Of a stretch of 64,000 bases of DNA, positions 43,846-54,903 are shown one piece after another. Each line of letters begins with the position of its first letter. Within the stretch, counting starts at the first letter, position 1. Made by a program: the position numbers and the translations under genes. The notes under the pieces are model-generated. The model was not told the DNA's origin. It did no database searches and was given only the letters and a program-made list of their open reading frames with translations. The DNA is taken from NCBI GenBank assembly GCA_029876055.1, contig CM056874.1:7936001-8000000 (forward strand), in the 5' to 3' direction. The DNA is from Madurella fahalii (lineage: Eukaryota; Ascomycota; Sordariomycetes; Sordariales).

Positions 43846-45300
43846 ATGACCTCACTCAAAACCGGGCCCTCCACGCCGGGCCTGCACGTCCTCTACATCC
43901 CCGCCGTCTGCCTGCTCATCGCCTTCCAAGGTTACTTCTCGCAGTACCTTTTCAACACCGCCCCGAACCTCGCCCCGGGGCCTCTTACCCGACGGCAAAC
44001 CCTTACCTTCAACACGCTTCTCGTTTGCGTCTGGTGGACCTACTACCTCGCCTGCACCGTCGACCCGGGCCGCTACAAATTCCCTGCTCCGTCGTCCGAC
44101 AAGCCCGACCCCGACCTCCGCCCAACCTCCACCTCCACCTCGACCTCTGCGCAAAACAACCCCGAGAGACAACCCCGGACCCGCTGGTGCAGGAAATGCG
44201 CCTCCCCCAAACCGCCCCGCGCCCACCACTGCCGCCACTGTCGCCGCTGCATCCCCAAGATGGACCACCACTGTCCCTGGACGGGCACGTGCGTCTCGAT
44301 GCAGACCTTCCCCTACTTCCTGCGCTTCCTGGTCTACACCAACCTGGCGCTGTGGTACCTGGGGTACCTCCTGGTGCAGCGCGCGCGGGGCGTCTGGGCG
44401 GAGCGCAACCTCCCCGCGTACCTGGGGCCGTCGCTGCCGGCGCTGGTGGGGCTGACGGTGCTGGGGCTGCTGAACGCGGCCACGGCGGCCGCGCTGGGGA
44501 TCCTGCTGTACACCACGGTGAAGGGGTGGGTGTTCAACGCCACCATGATCGAGGAGTGGGAGGTGGAGCGGCACGAGGCGGTGCTGGGGCGGATCCTCGA
44601 GCGCGATGAGGGCAGTGACGGTGAGGCGGGCGGGAACTTCTGGGGCGACGACGATGTCGCCTTGAGGCAGAGGCTAGAGAGGATAGAGTTCCCGTACGAC
44701 TTGGGCGTGTTTGCGAATATGGCGCAGGCGATGGGGACGAGGAACCCGCTGAGGTGGTTCCTGCCTGTTTTCGGGGGCGGGCCGGTTATTAATAACGAGA
44801 CGCCGGGGAAGGGCCCCGGGTGGGAGTGGGAGGAGAACGGGTTCAATGATCTGCCGGGACTGTGGCCGCCGCCGGACCCCGAGAAGATACGGAGACAGAA
44901 GCAGGGCGGCTGGCCTGGGGCGGCAGCTCGGCAGCTCGAGGGCAAGTATGACGAGTATCAGACGGCTGAAGAGGTCAAGGCGGCGTTTGCACGGCGCCAA
45001 GAGGAGGACCTCCAGAGGAGGCAGCGGGCGCAGGCGCGGACTCAGCAGCCGTCCGGAATCATTGCCGAGCTGGAGGAGGCGGATGAGCTCAACAGCGCGA
45101 TTCCTCACGACCGTGGCGAGGATTATGAGTGGGTTGGCAAACCGGTGTGGACCAACTCTGAAGGTGACCGTCTGTGGGACTATGGCGTGGACGAGGAAGT
45201 CGAGGAGGAGATCGTCCCCGGGCCAGGCGATGACGACGACGTGCCTCTGGCGGAGCTGATCCGGAGAAGGAAGGTGTTGACCAGGGAAGAAGACGGCTGA
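43846..45300 (+). CDS. pfa4: DHHC palmitoyltransferase Pfa4
   Basis: Single-exon frame of 484 residues from the first in-frame ATG (43846); the frame is open upstream but has no earlier ATG. Two membrane helices (LYIPAVCLLIAFQGYF and LTFNTLLVCVWWTYYLA) precede the DHHC-CRD: CRKCASPKPPRAHHCRHCRRCIPKMDHHCPW, where the catalytic Cys follows Asp-His-His. Two more helices follow (about 195-260). The N-terminal GYFSQYLF text and long acidic C-terminal tail match Pfa4, an ER enzyme that palmitoylates amino-acid permeases and the chitin synthase export chaperone Chs7 in yeast. The sequence TGTCV after CPW replaces the usual TNNCV, a change seen in some Pfa4 proteins as far as I recall. Confidence 0.9.
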   Translation: MTSLKTGPSTPGLHVLYIPAVCLLIAFQGYFSQYLFNTAPNLAPGPLTRRQTLTFNTLLVCVWWTYYLACTVDPGRYKFPAPSSDKPDPDLRPTSTSTSTSAQNNPERQPRTRWCRKCASPKPPRAHHCRHCRRCIPKMDHHCPWTGTCVSMQTFPYFLRFLVYTNLALWYLGYLLVQRARGVWAERNLPAYLGPSLPALVGLTVLGLLNAATAAALGILLYTTVKGWVFNATMIEEWEVERHEAVLGRILERDEGSDGEAGGNFWGDDDVALRQRLERIEFPYDLGVFANMAQAMGTRNPLRWFLPVFGGGPVINNETPGKGPGWEWEENGFNDLPGLWPPPDPEKIRRQKQGGWPGAAARQLEGKYDEYQTAEEVKAAFARRQEEDLQRRQRAQARTQQPSGIIAELEEADELNSAIPHDRGEDYEWVGKPVWTNSEGDRLWDYGVDEEVEEEIVPGPGDDDDVPLAELIRRRKVLTREEDG

Positions 45301-45527
45301 AGCAGGCTGCTCAATCATCCGATGACACTACAGGTATTTCGAGCGAAGCATATTTACAAACGAACCGTGTCTTTTCCATCCGCTACATCGTTATGGGACC
45401 GACGCCTCTGGGCTCGATGTGATCATTCGACACAACTTAACGGTGGATATGCAAGGCAAAGTCCTTTTATTTATCAAATACCTCGTCATGCAGCACCATG
45501 GAAGAAAGGGAAGAGGGGCATATCTAT

Positions 45528-48500
45528 CTACCAGTCGTCATCATCGTCCCTCTTTGCCATGGCGTTCTTCCTCGCCAGCAACGCATCCGCCAAGCTCCCA
45601 GCCAGGCTCGGCGTTGGGGTACTACTCCTACTGCCGTCCGACCCGTTCAAGCTCATGCCTGAATCGCGAGCTTGTAGCGCTGCCGGCTTCCTTCCTGCTG
45701 CGGGGCGCTTGGCCGGGGGCTGCGGCGCCGCTGGTTTCGCCTTTGCAGCCCCGTTCACCGCCGGCGGGGGTGGGGGAGGCCGTGGCGCCGCGACGGGAGG
45801 CGGTGCCTGTTCCTCGACATACGCGGCAGGAACCCAGGCTTGTCCCTCGTTCGTCTTTGCGAGCCACCAGCCTGTTGCAGACCCATCAGCATCTCGAACT
45901 ACCAAGAAGATTTGGGGAAACCAGCTTACCATTGTTCTCTTTCTGGACGATTTCGATGAGCTGGCCTGCCTTGATCGACAGCTCATTGTCCCTCTGGCCG
46001 GCAAAATCATAGAGCACCTTGGCCATGATCTTCGGCTTCGCAGCAGGCGCAGCTGGAGGCGGAGGCGGAGGCGCGCGTGTAGCCGACGTACTGGACTTCT
46101 GCCGGGTGTGCGACGGGATGCTGACGGATGCTGCTGCCGCTGCGGCCGCCGCTGCCGGTTGTGGTTGCGGGACTGGTCTAGAAGACATCGCGGATGCAGC
46201 TGCTGCAGGGGTCGTCGTGGATGGTCGAGGCTGGGGTGTGCGGTTAACGGGGAACCTCGAGGGTCTGCCGCCCGGCCCACCGGGCTTGATGAGTTTGCCT
46301 CTCGTGATCGGCCGAGGAGGGATGGGCTTGCCCTTGGGCGTCGGCCGGGAGACAGAGTTGGCCGGCTCGCCTTGCTGGGTATGCACGGCGCCGCTCTTGT
46401 AGAAATCGTGCTGATTCGGCGCGTCCTTCAGCACCTTGACAATCTGCATCTTGCCCGGCTTCTTGGCGTACTCGATCGTGTCCGCAATCTTCAGATTGAA
46501 GCCCCCGGGCATTACCCTCTTCATCTGCGTAAACATTTCCGTCTTGAGCACGCAGTTTAGCAGAGGATCGGCCTCCTGCTGTGACCCTACGCCCAGTGAG
46601 AACCAGTCGTCTCGGCACGTCGATGTGCTGATGAACTTGATAGAGCCCAATGAGAAAGACCGCTCGACCACAATCTGAGGCTTGTTCTGCACCAGAATTT
46701 GCGCCACAATGTAATACTTGCTATTGGTGACAATGAGGATTCTGGGACTGGGTTTGCTGGACCGGCCAAACTTTGCTTCCAGAATCTCGCCGCGGCAGGA
46801 GAAGACGGCTTTCTCGTTGCTTCCAAGCTGTATGGCGTTCCGCACCTGGGCCCCGGGGCCGTTGCTCGCGTTGATGCCAAGGTAGTCGCCGAGAAACCGT
46901 CGTGAGCCGAGGATGCTCATCCGCCTACGCTCCTTTCGTCCCCCGAGGACCCTGTGCCCTTCGTCCCGAAGCTGGAGATACTCGGCACCGACCCGCTTCT
47001 TCCTCCAGAACCGCTGGATCCGGGTAGCAGCCTCTGCCCTGTACGCCAGGTACGCTCGCCACATCCGCTGGATGCGAGTCGCCATGTTGTGCCAATATCG
47101 GTCGCGCATGTGCTCGAGGGCGAATAATGTCTCGGGCGATTTGATGAAAGCCTTTGTGACGCCGAGTTGCCACTCTTCCTGGGGGATGCTCGTATCCTTG
47201 AGAATCTGCTTGACAGCATCCTCGTAGGAGCCCTGCCATGTGTACTCGCCGGCGTACGAGGTGGCGGGCGAGAGCAAGAAGAAGCGATCAACAAACTTTT
47301 CGAAAGACTGACGGTATGCAAAGCCAGCGCGGCGAATGCGCACGTTCTCTTGGAGACCGAGATATTTGATCTGGTGGAGGACGTTGGGCACATTATACTC
47401 GGTCGGGGACTTGTTCTCGTTAGGTTTGATGGTCCGGATGTAGGAAGGCTGACATTTCATAAGAGTGTCCACAAGCGCGTTGGCCGAAGCCTTTATCCTG
47501 TCGCCGGCCGATGGTGGCTGCTTCCGGTTATCCTGGTCCACCTGATTGGGGAATATGGTGTGGATGAACCGGTTCTGGCTGCCCTGGAACAGGTTCAGGA
47601 GACCCTTCAGGAGTTGGTCCTTGTTCTTGTCGGTAATGCCGTCGACCGTGTAAGTGACATCGCCAGCGTAATGCTTGACAATGAAACTGCCCTGGCGGGG
47701 TGTCAGGTGGGCGTTCGACATGCCATTGATGCTTTGCATGAAGGTGCGGTCGCAAGCGGCAGGGTCGGCATGGGCGGTCTTGGTAGCATCTTTCATGGCC
47801 GAGAATATGCCCGGCGGCCTGACGGACTCGATCAGGTCGCATACCACCTTATTATCAAAGTACTTGATGGGGGTCCACTTGATCTTCTCTCTCGCGTACT
47901 CTTCTTGCTCGGCCTTCAGGGTAAGCTGAATAAAGATTTGCTGCAGCTTCTCGTTCACATAGTTGATGCAGAGCTGCTCAAAGCTGTTCTTCTCGAAGAT
48001 CTCGAAGCCATAGATGTCAAGAATGCCAATCGAGTTGGTCGTGGCCTGGCGCGCTCTGAGTGATAGGTTTACCCGCTCCACAATCCAGTCGAACAGGTTG
48101 TTGTAGATGGCCTTGGCCAAAGCGTCCCTGGTGGCCATCGCTTGAGCCACATTGGCCGGAGACTCAATCACTTCTCCGTTCCGGGGCGTTAAGATACGGA
48201 TCGTTATAGCGTGGACAAGCCGGGCCGGGTCGACCTCGAGAAGATAGGCCAGAAAATCCACGACTGATTGGTCCGACACGGCCGCATACCCGCTATCATC
48301 CTCGCGGAAGACGAGGTTGCCTGTCCAAAGCACGGCAGCCAGCATCCGGAAGATGTCGTCCTGCTCAGCCTGCGAGAGGCCAATAACTTTCATGGCGTTA
48401 AGCGTATCCTGGAATTCTGCCAAATCGTCGATTCCATCGACATTAAGACACTTGGATCTGCTGGTATAGATGTATGTCTCAGGCTTTTGCACGCCGAAGG

Positions 48501-49369
48501 TCTCGCGGTACTGCTGGGACGCGCCCTTGGTGAACTGATAAAAGATGTGGAAGTTTCGCTCGTTGGTGATCTGGCCAACCACGCGCGACTTCTCGAGCAG
48601 ATAGTTCGTGATGTCGGCACCTACCGGCTCCCCCTGGGCGTTGAAGTGGATTTGCAGATACTTGCCGAAGCGCGACGAGTTGTTGTTGCGCAGTGTCTTC
48701 GCGTTGCCGAACGACTCGAGCAGGGGGTTAGTCGCCAGGACCATGTCTTTGATCTGCTGGATGTCGCCCGTCTCGCCGCCCGACACGTTGGCGATGTATT
48801 GCATGATGCGTTTAGCCGCCTCGGTCTTGCCAGCACCGGACTCGCCCGAGATGATAACGCACTGGTTGTCTTTGTACGCCTTCATGTTGTAGTAGGCCGA
48901 CTCGGCAATGGCGAAGACGTGCGGGGGCATCTCGAGCCGGTTCTTGCCCCGGTAGCTGTTGAGCACCTGATCGGTGTAGATGCCGAGATCGCGAAAGGGG
49001 TTGACCGAAACCAGCACATGGCCGATGTACGTGTAGATCTCGGCGCCCTCAAAGCGCTTCTTCAAGTTCTCGTTGATGGCCTCATTGGACACGGTTCGTA
49101 GTAGCGTCAAGTCGGAGACGCCAATCTCCTTCTTCTTGGTCGTGTCGAAGGTAGCCTTCTTGGGCTTGCTGCTGGCCTGGCCGGCCCCGCCGGCAGAGCG
49201 ATCGGCCCTCGCGGCCTTGTCCTTTGCACGTCGAGTGATACCCTGCAGTACGGTTGTGGTCAGTGGTGCTCATTCCGAGGATATCTGTTGCGCTGGGCGA
49301 CGGGCGCCGGTGCTCGCACCGATGCCATTCCCCAGCGAGCTCAAAAACACCACGGAGAATGCTCACCAT
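45528..49369 (-). CDS. myo1: Class I myosin (Myo1/Myo3/5/MyoA type)
   Basis: Three exons: 49367-49369, 45930-49242, 45528-45871, giving 1219 residues. The motor domain has the P-loop GESGAGKT at 134-141, an intact DIYGFEIF (relay/switch II) and YVNEKLQQIF. Two IQ-like segments precede the TH1 lipid-binding region (GDYLGINAS..). A Pro-rich TH2 region, an SH3 domain split by intron 2 (about 1076-1126, ending GWWLAKTNEGQAWVPAAYVEE) and an acidic DDDDDW end that would bind Arp2/3 complete the fungal layout. It drives actin patch endocytosis at hyphal tips. The TEDS position is Glu358. The first exon is just the ATG, joined to GGTATC to give MGITRRAKDKAA; no in-frame ATG closer to exon 2 gives that family start. 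Confidence 0.94.
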
Positions 49370-52300
49370 GGCGGGCGTGTCATGCGCATGCTATTTCGAA
49401 ACACCAGCAATTAAACGATTACTCCACCGTCCAGTCGGGGCACGCTCGCGACTCGAGGCTCGCAAAAGACAATAAAGTGCGCGGGGCAACACCAGATTCT
49501 TGTTGCGATGCAGCAGCGACGAGCCGTTGGCTTCCGGCATCGACTCCCGGGAGGATGTGATTAGGTACCCCTTGCAAAGTCCGAGAAAGGCAAAACGGTG
49601 CCTGATGTCTCCCGGCGAGAACTGGAGTCCCCTTCTGCGCCGTGACGAAAGCCCACCAAAATTTGGTGGGGCAGCCTGGAAGGCCGGCGCCTGGGGGGGT
49701 TCCAACTTCCAGAACCACGCCGTGGGCTTCTGGCCAATCACAAGTGTCTCAGCTTGGAGCCAACCCGCCACTAACGGCGCGTTAAATTGCATCCAGCCAC
49801 ACTTGGCGGAGAAAAGCCACGCGAGCCACGCAAGCACTGGAAACTTAGCTGTCCCGCTGCCTTAGATTCCTATTGTGCGACTTGGGCTCGGGGCAGGCAA
49901 ACAGTCCAACTAAAGTGTCTCGGCTATTGTGTAATCTACAAGCTCCATACTTAGACTCGTCGATGCGAGACGCCTCTCCTGGGATCATACAAGACCAACT
50001 GGCGTAGAAGTCCTCGACTATCGATCCAAAACCCATCAAGTACAAAGCTCAGAAGGAAGGCGAGGAGGGCGCCTCAGGATTTATACCACAAAAGCTGGAG
50101 AGCGATACTGCCACCCAGTAATAAGGCCGCCAGGGTGTCTGGGGGAGGCGCAAAAATCGTACGATTCCCCACGCACGGCAGCAGCCGGATCGTCGAGTGC
50201 AGCCTCCAGGCCAGGATAGATGGTGTGCACTGCACGTTGCGGCAAACCGGGCTAGAAACAAGCTTAAATAGCTTGTCATCCTCTCTCGATGATCAGCATT
50301 GCATCTCAACGACGAACGTCCAACTCATGTTGTTCGTAGATTGTCAAAGACTTGGGAGAAAGTGGGCGTCTTCACCACCCCCAAAATCTCGACAGTGCCG
50401 GATTCGACCGCCCATGCTCAACCATGTGCCGTTCCGCTTCCGCTCGCCCACCTCGCTTTCGAAATCGGACATAGAACGGGGTTTCTACACTTGCTGCAAT
50501 TCGTAACCGGCCCTCCTAGACAACCATGCCTTGCCTTGCCGTGCCCCATCATCAAGCGCCGCCGCTCCCAACCAGAGCGCTTCGTTTTGCTTACTCCTGT
50601 CGCAAGTGAACACCTTCCCCGCCGAGACAGCCGTCCAGTCTCGGGCATGGCTTTCTGGGATTGGCAGTTTCATGAGGGCTTATGGGGCTAGGCATGTGTT
50701 GGCGCGGCGCTGTGAGTCTGAGCGGCTGGTGTTGATACTGCCGATCTGCACGCTAGGCTCGGATGGCATTTGTGAGACCTGCATGGGATTCTTCGACATT
50801 GACATGATGGGATTTCTCGATGGGACTAGGGGAGCAGCAGGCTTCAGACTGAAGCCGTTTGGCAAGACCGGGTGGTGCATTGGCTTCTCTCTTGGCTGGA
50901 CTGGACGGTGTGTTTTACCGCCTGTCATCGGTGCTTCATGCATGAGGTGCGTCTCGTCTTCGCGCTCCCCTGTGCACTGTGGCAGACTGGTGTGTATTAA
51001 CCTACCATGTCATGTCGGGGGCACACGGCTACATGGATTCTCCTGGAACAAATGAGGTAACAATGCATGGATTCGGATGCAACTCGAATGCTCGAGGGAA
51101 ACAACCGTTAGAATCCCGTGATGCCGTCCCTAAATCTGCGGCTTCAAATTTCTATCCGCTGTCAATCTCGATCAAGCCAGGAACTTCGGGGCCGTACGAT
51201 ATGACCGTCGGCCCACTTGATATTGGGATGGGGTGATTCCTGATAGGAATTTTTTTTAAAAAAAAAAAATAAATATATAAAAGTAAAAATAAAAATCAAA
51301 ATCATCACAACTGCAACCATGGCCAAGATGTGATGGAATTGATAGCAACAACCGAGAGCTGGGAGCCATTCGCTAGGGTCTGGATCTTTTGGCGAAGCGC
51401 GCAGGGTCCGTCGGCAGGAACATGCAGAGATGTGAAGTGCGTGCAGCATCCTTGGCTAATCCCGTTTGGCCAAATCTCCACCAGGGTTACCGCGGGGTTA
51501 CGAGACCTGATTGGTGGGGAAGCTCAGGGCAGATGGGACGGTCCTGGGAGAGTGGCAGGAGGCCACTCCCTAAAGTCGCCTAGCGCAGCGTGGCACTTCT
51601 CGGGAACAAATCCCAGCTCCTTGAGACGCCAACCTCTCCAACTGAGCCAGCCTTTAAGCGCCAGGAGGTCTTGGTGTGACCCTATTCCGGGGGTGCTGCC
51701 CAGCTATTCTTAGGCCGTCGTCACCACACTGTAGTGTTGACATGTTCTCTCTTTCCCATTCACCCCTTCGCTTTTTTTTCCCCCTCGGGCATCATTCCTA
51801 ACAATTGCCATCATGAAGACAGCCTCGAACGAGTATTAAATCTAATTGCACCATTGGCTTCCTCCGACTCGTTTTTTCGCCCGCGTCCCTCACGAAGCTC
51901 CCTGCGATACCCCTGTCCGGTCGAAACATCAAGGTCGCCTCCAGCAACCCCGGTCAAAGCGTCTCTAACACCTCTCGTCTCAACTTCCTCGCCCTCCCCC
52001 GTCATAATTCCCTGCCGTCTGCTAGCGGCTCTCGCCCGGGTCCAGAAACCTGACACAACCGCGAAACTATCTCCAACGTCTGATCTCCCAGAGCAACCCC
52101 CCAGTGAGCCGAATTTCGTCGGCCCATCGTGGGCAGACTCGTCCTGTCGCCCCGTCGTCGCCCCACCACGATCCCTTGGCTGGCCATCGAGGGGCAAAGG
52201 GCTACGAACAAAAAGACTGGGGTCCGGAGCATTGCCCGAACCAGCTCGAAGAGTTTCAAGACCCCCCTGTGGCATCCGACATTTTAGCTCTTTGGCTTTG

Positions 52301-52963
52301 CAGGGTCGAAGCGAGCGAAATTGAGCGAAAGGAGTGTGTGTCTGTGGCACGGCTTGGCCGCCGTCACATCCGATCTTCCCCCTTCCCTCGACAGGCTGCC
52401 TGTTTGCGTCTGTGTGCGCCGAGACGACGGGAAAGCCTGTTGCATCACCTTGGTTCTTAGCTTGCTCGGCACGCGCAGGGGCCCTCTCTTATGACCCTCA
52501 CGCCGCCCGCACATCACTCCGTCGTCGACCGTTCTTCTCCTTCCTCTCGTCCAGTCCCTCACTTGGCGAGGTAAAAGAACCGAGACCTCCTCAGCGAGCG
52601 CCTCTTTCCCTGTCCTTCCTTTTCACTTCAGCTGCTGGCTCAGATCGCTCTTTTATTATTCGCTTCTAGTAGGCCTTCGGCCTCGACGTTACGGTTTGGT
52701 TGTGTCTTGTTCCGGATAGCAGCTGCGATCTGGTCGTCTTAATTCTGAGAACGAGCGAGAGTGGTACTCGAGACCCGGGCCGGGATCCTTCGCGCCGCTC
52801 GCCATCTGCCCGGACCAGCAATCCCCCGCTCGACGCCGTCCAGGTTTGCGGTACCGGACCAAAGTCCAGCCAGTCGACGTCACCCCGGTCGCAGGTCGAC
52901 ATTACCATTGCCCGACTCTGAATCGTGTGTAGTAAGGGTTAAGAGGGGGAAACGGTCGGCAAA
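49370..52963. other. Large divergent promoter and leader region of myo1 and nox1
   Basis: This is 3.6 kb between divergent starts. The right half (51734-52963) is pyrimidine-rich and contains overlapping open frames on both strands (plus 51734-52324, minus 51811-52350), which suggests a long transcribed nox1 leader rather than a gene. A run of A and T at 51249-51300 breaks the GC-rich background. A tRNA-like A-box at about 51640-51655 (minus) lacks a matching B-box. I support no gene here. Confidence 0.5.
51249..51300. repeat. AT-rich low-complexity tract
   Basis: A 52-bp stretch of nearly pure A/T (T7 followed by A12 and AAAAT units) lies in the myo1-nox1 spacer. It would melt easily and could mark a nucleosome-free region. 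Confidence 0.75.
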
Positions 52964-54903
52964 ATGGGGCTCCTCCAGCTGTTGAAGAAGCAGTTGACTC
53001 CAACAAAGCTGCTGTTTCATTTCCTGTTTTGGACCTTCCACTGGGGCATCTTCGCCTATGGATGGTACGCCTCCCCGGTGCTGGTCGCGTCGGTGAGAGA
53101 GAGTGAGAGATGGTCAGATGGCTAACATGGGGCGTCTAGGTGGAAGCAAGCGGCGGATATCCGCCTGGCGGGTCTCAACACACTGCAGTACTCAGTGTGG
53201 ATCTCACGAGGTGCCGGTCTGGTTCTGAGTGTGGACGGCATGCTCATTCTACTCCCCGTCTGCAGGACCATTATGCGGTTCATTCGGCCCAAGATCAGGT
53301 TCCTGCCCCTCGATGAGAATATTTGGATGCACCGGCAGCTCGCCTACGCGATGCTGCTTTTTACCATCCTCCACACCGCCGCGCATTACGTCAAGTAAGT
53401 GAAGTTGCGGTTCTGCAGAGAAGGGCTTCGTAGCAGGTGAAGCGGGCTAACAATGTACAGCTTTTATAATGTTGAAAAGACCCAGATCCGCCCTGTGACG
53501 GCGGTGCAGATCCACTACGCCCAACCTGGTGGTATCACCGGCCATTTGATGCTTCTGTGCATGCTCTTGATGTACACGACTGCGCATTATCGTATCCGCC
53601 AGCAGTCCTTCGAGACGTTCTGGTATGTTCACCATCTGTTCATCCCATTCTTCCTCGGCCTCTACACCCACACGGTCGGCTGCTTCGTCCGCGACACTGC
53701 CGACGCCTTCTCGCCATTTGCCGGGGATGAGTACTGGGACCATTGCATCGGTTATCTGGGCTGGAGGTGGGAGCTCTGGACGGGGGGGTTCTACCTTCTA
53801 GAACGTCTGTATCGCGAGATCCGCGCCATCCGCGAGACCAAGATCACCCGTGTGATCAGGCACCCCTATGGTAAGCGATATCAAACATGTCCAAGAAGTT
53901 GACGCAAGCTAATCTTTCTTTTTTACCCAGACGTTGTTGAGATTCAGTTCAACAAGCCGTCGTTCAAGTACAAGGCAGGCCAGTGGCTATTCCTCCAGGT
54001 GCCTGAAGTTTCCAAGTACCAGTGGCATCCATTCACCATCACGTCGTGCCCGTACGACCCGTATGTCTCGGTTCACATCCGACAGGTTGGCGACTTCACC
54101 AAACAGCTCGGCGACAGAGTGGGTGCTGGTAGTGCGCAGAGCAAGCTTTACGAGGGTGTCGATCCTATGGGAATGTACGAGGTCGCTCTTCAGAACGGCC
54201 AGCAGATGCCTTCTCTTCGCATCGATGGGCCATATGGTGCGCCGGCCGAGGACGTGTTCGAGAATGAAATTGCTGTCCTGATTGGAACCGGAATTGGCGT
54301 TACTCCGTGGGCCTCTATCCTCAAGAACATCTGGCACTTGCGGAATGGGCCAAATCCGCCAACCCGTCTCCGCCGTGTCGAGTTCATCTGGGTTTGCAAG
54401 GACACCAGCTCGTTTGAGTGGTTCCAGACGCTGCTCTCGTCGCTGGAACAGCAGTCCAGCGAAGCCGCCCGTGTCCCCGGCTCTAGCGGTATCGAGTTCC
54501 TCAAGATCCACACGTACCTGACGCAAAAGCTCGACATGGACACGACACAGAACATTGTGCTCAACAGCGTCGGTGCTGCTGTGGACCCGCTCACGGAGCT
54601 CAAGGCGCGAACCAACTTTGGCCGCCCCAACTTCAAGCAGATCTTCGAGAGCATGCGCGATGGAATCCTGGATCGGACCTACCTCAACGGTCTGGAAGGC
54701 AACATGAAGACCACGGTCGGTGTCTACTTCTGCGGTCCGTCCGCAGCTGGTGAGTTCTCTCTCTCTCTCTCTCTCTCCGTCTTGATGTACGAGTCGAGCA
54801 TGATTGTAGCTAACACTTTTACATAGCCCGCGACATCAAGAAGGCTGCCAAGGCGGCTACCGTCCGCGAAGTCAACTTCCGCTTCTGGAAGGAACATTTC
54901 TAA
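52964..54903 (+). CDS. nox1: NADPH oxidase NoxA/Nox1 (gp91phox family)
   Basis: Five exons: 52964-53064, 53140-53394, 53461-53870, 53931-54749, 54827-54903, giving 553 residues, exactly the NoxA size. Six membrane helices occupy the first 260 residues. Haem-ligand histidines lie in MHRQLAYAMLLFTILHTAAHY and in ETFWYVHHLFIPF. The FAD site HPFTITSCPYD, the NADPH sites IDGPYGAP and GTGIGVTPWASIL, and the terminal FRFWKEHF are all present. There are no N-terminal EF-hands, so it is not NoxC. NoxA makes superoxide and, with NoxR and Rac, controls hyphal fusion and sexual development in ascomycetes. Start context is AAAATGG. Intron 4 contains a TC microsatellite. Confidence 0.96.
54755..54777. repeat. 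(TC)n microsatellite in nox1 intron 4
   Basis: About eleven TC dinucleotides follow directly after the GTGAG donor. The run length may vary between strains without touching the coding sequence. Confidence 0.85.

Noticed and set aside
35951..45300. Possible secondary-metabolite or carbohydrate cluster (GH18, MBL, GT90, DHHC)
   Set aside because: There is no backbone synthase, P450, transporter or cluster regulator, and the genes belong to unrelated housekeeping or surface functions.
51598..51655. tRNA-like sequence on the minus strand in the myo1-nox1 spacer
   Set aside because: TGGCTCAGTTGG is a perfect A-box and a hairpin-like GGGATTTGTTCCC lies at tRNA spacing, but the B-box consensus fails, the anticodon stem cannot form and the acceptor stem is poor. 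At best a decayed relic.
51734..52350. Overlapping 196- and 179-codon open frames on opposite strands
   Set aside because: Both are low-complexity Ser/Pro/Arg-rich products of GC- and CT-rich sequence, with no domain and no splicing context. Best read as leader sequence of nox1.
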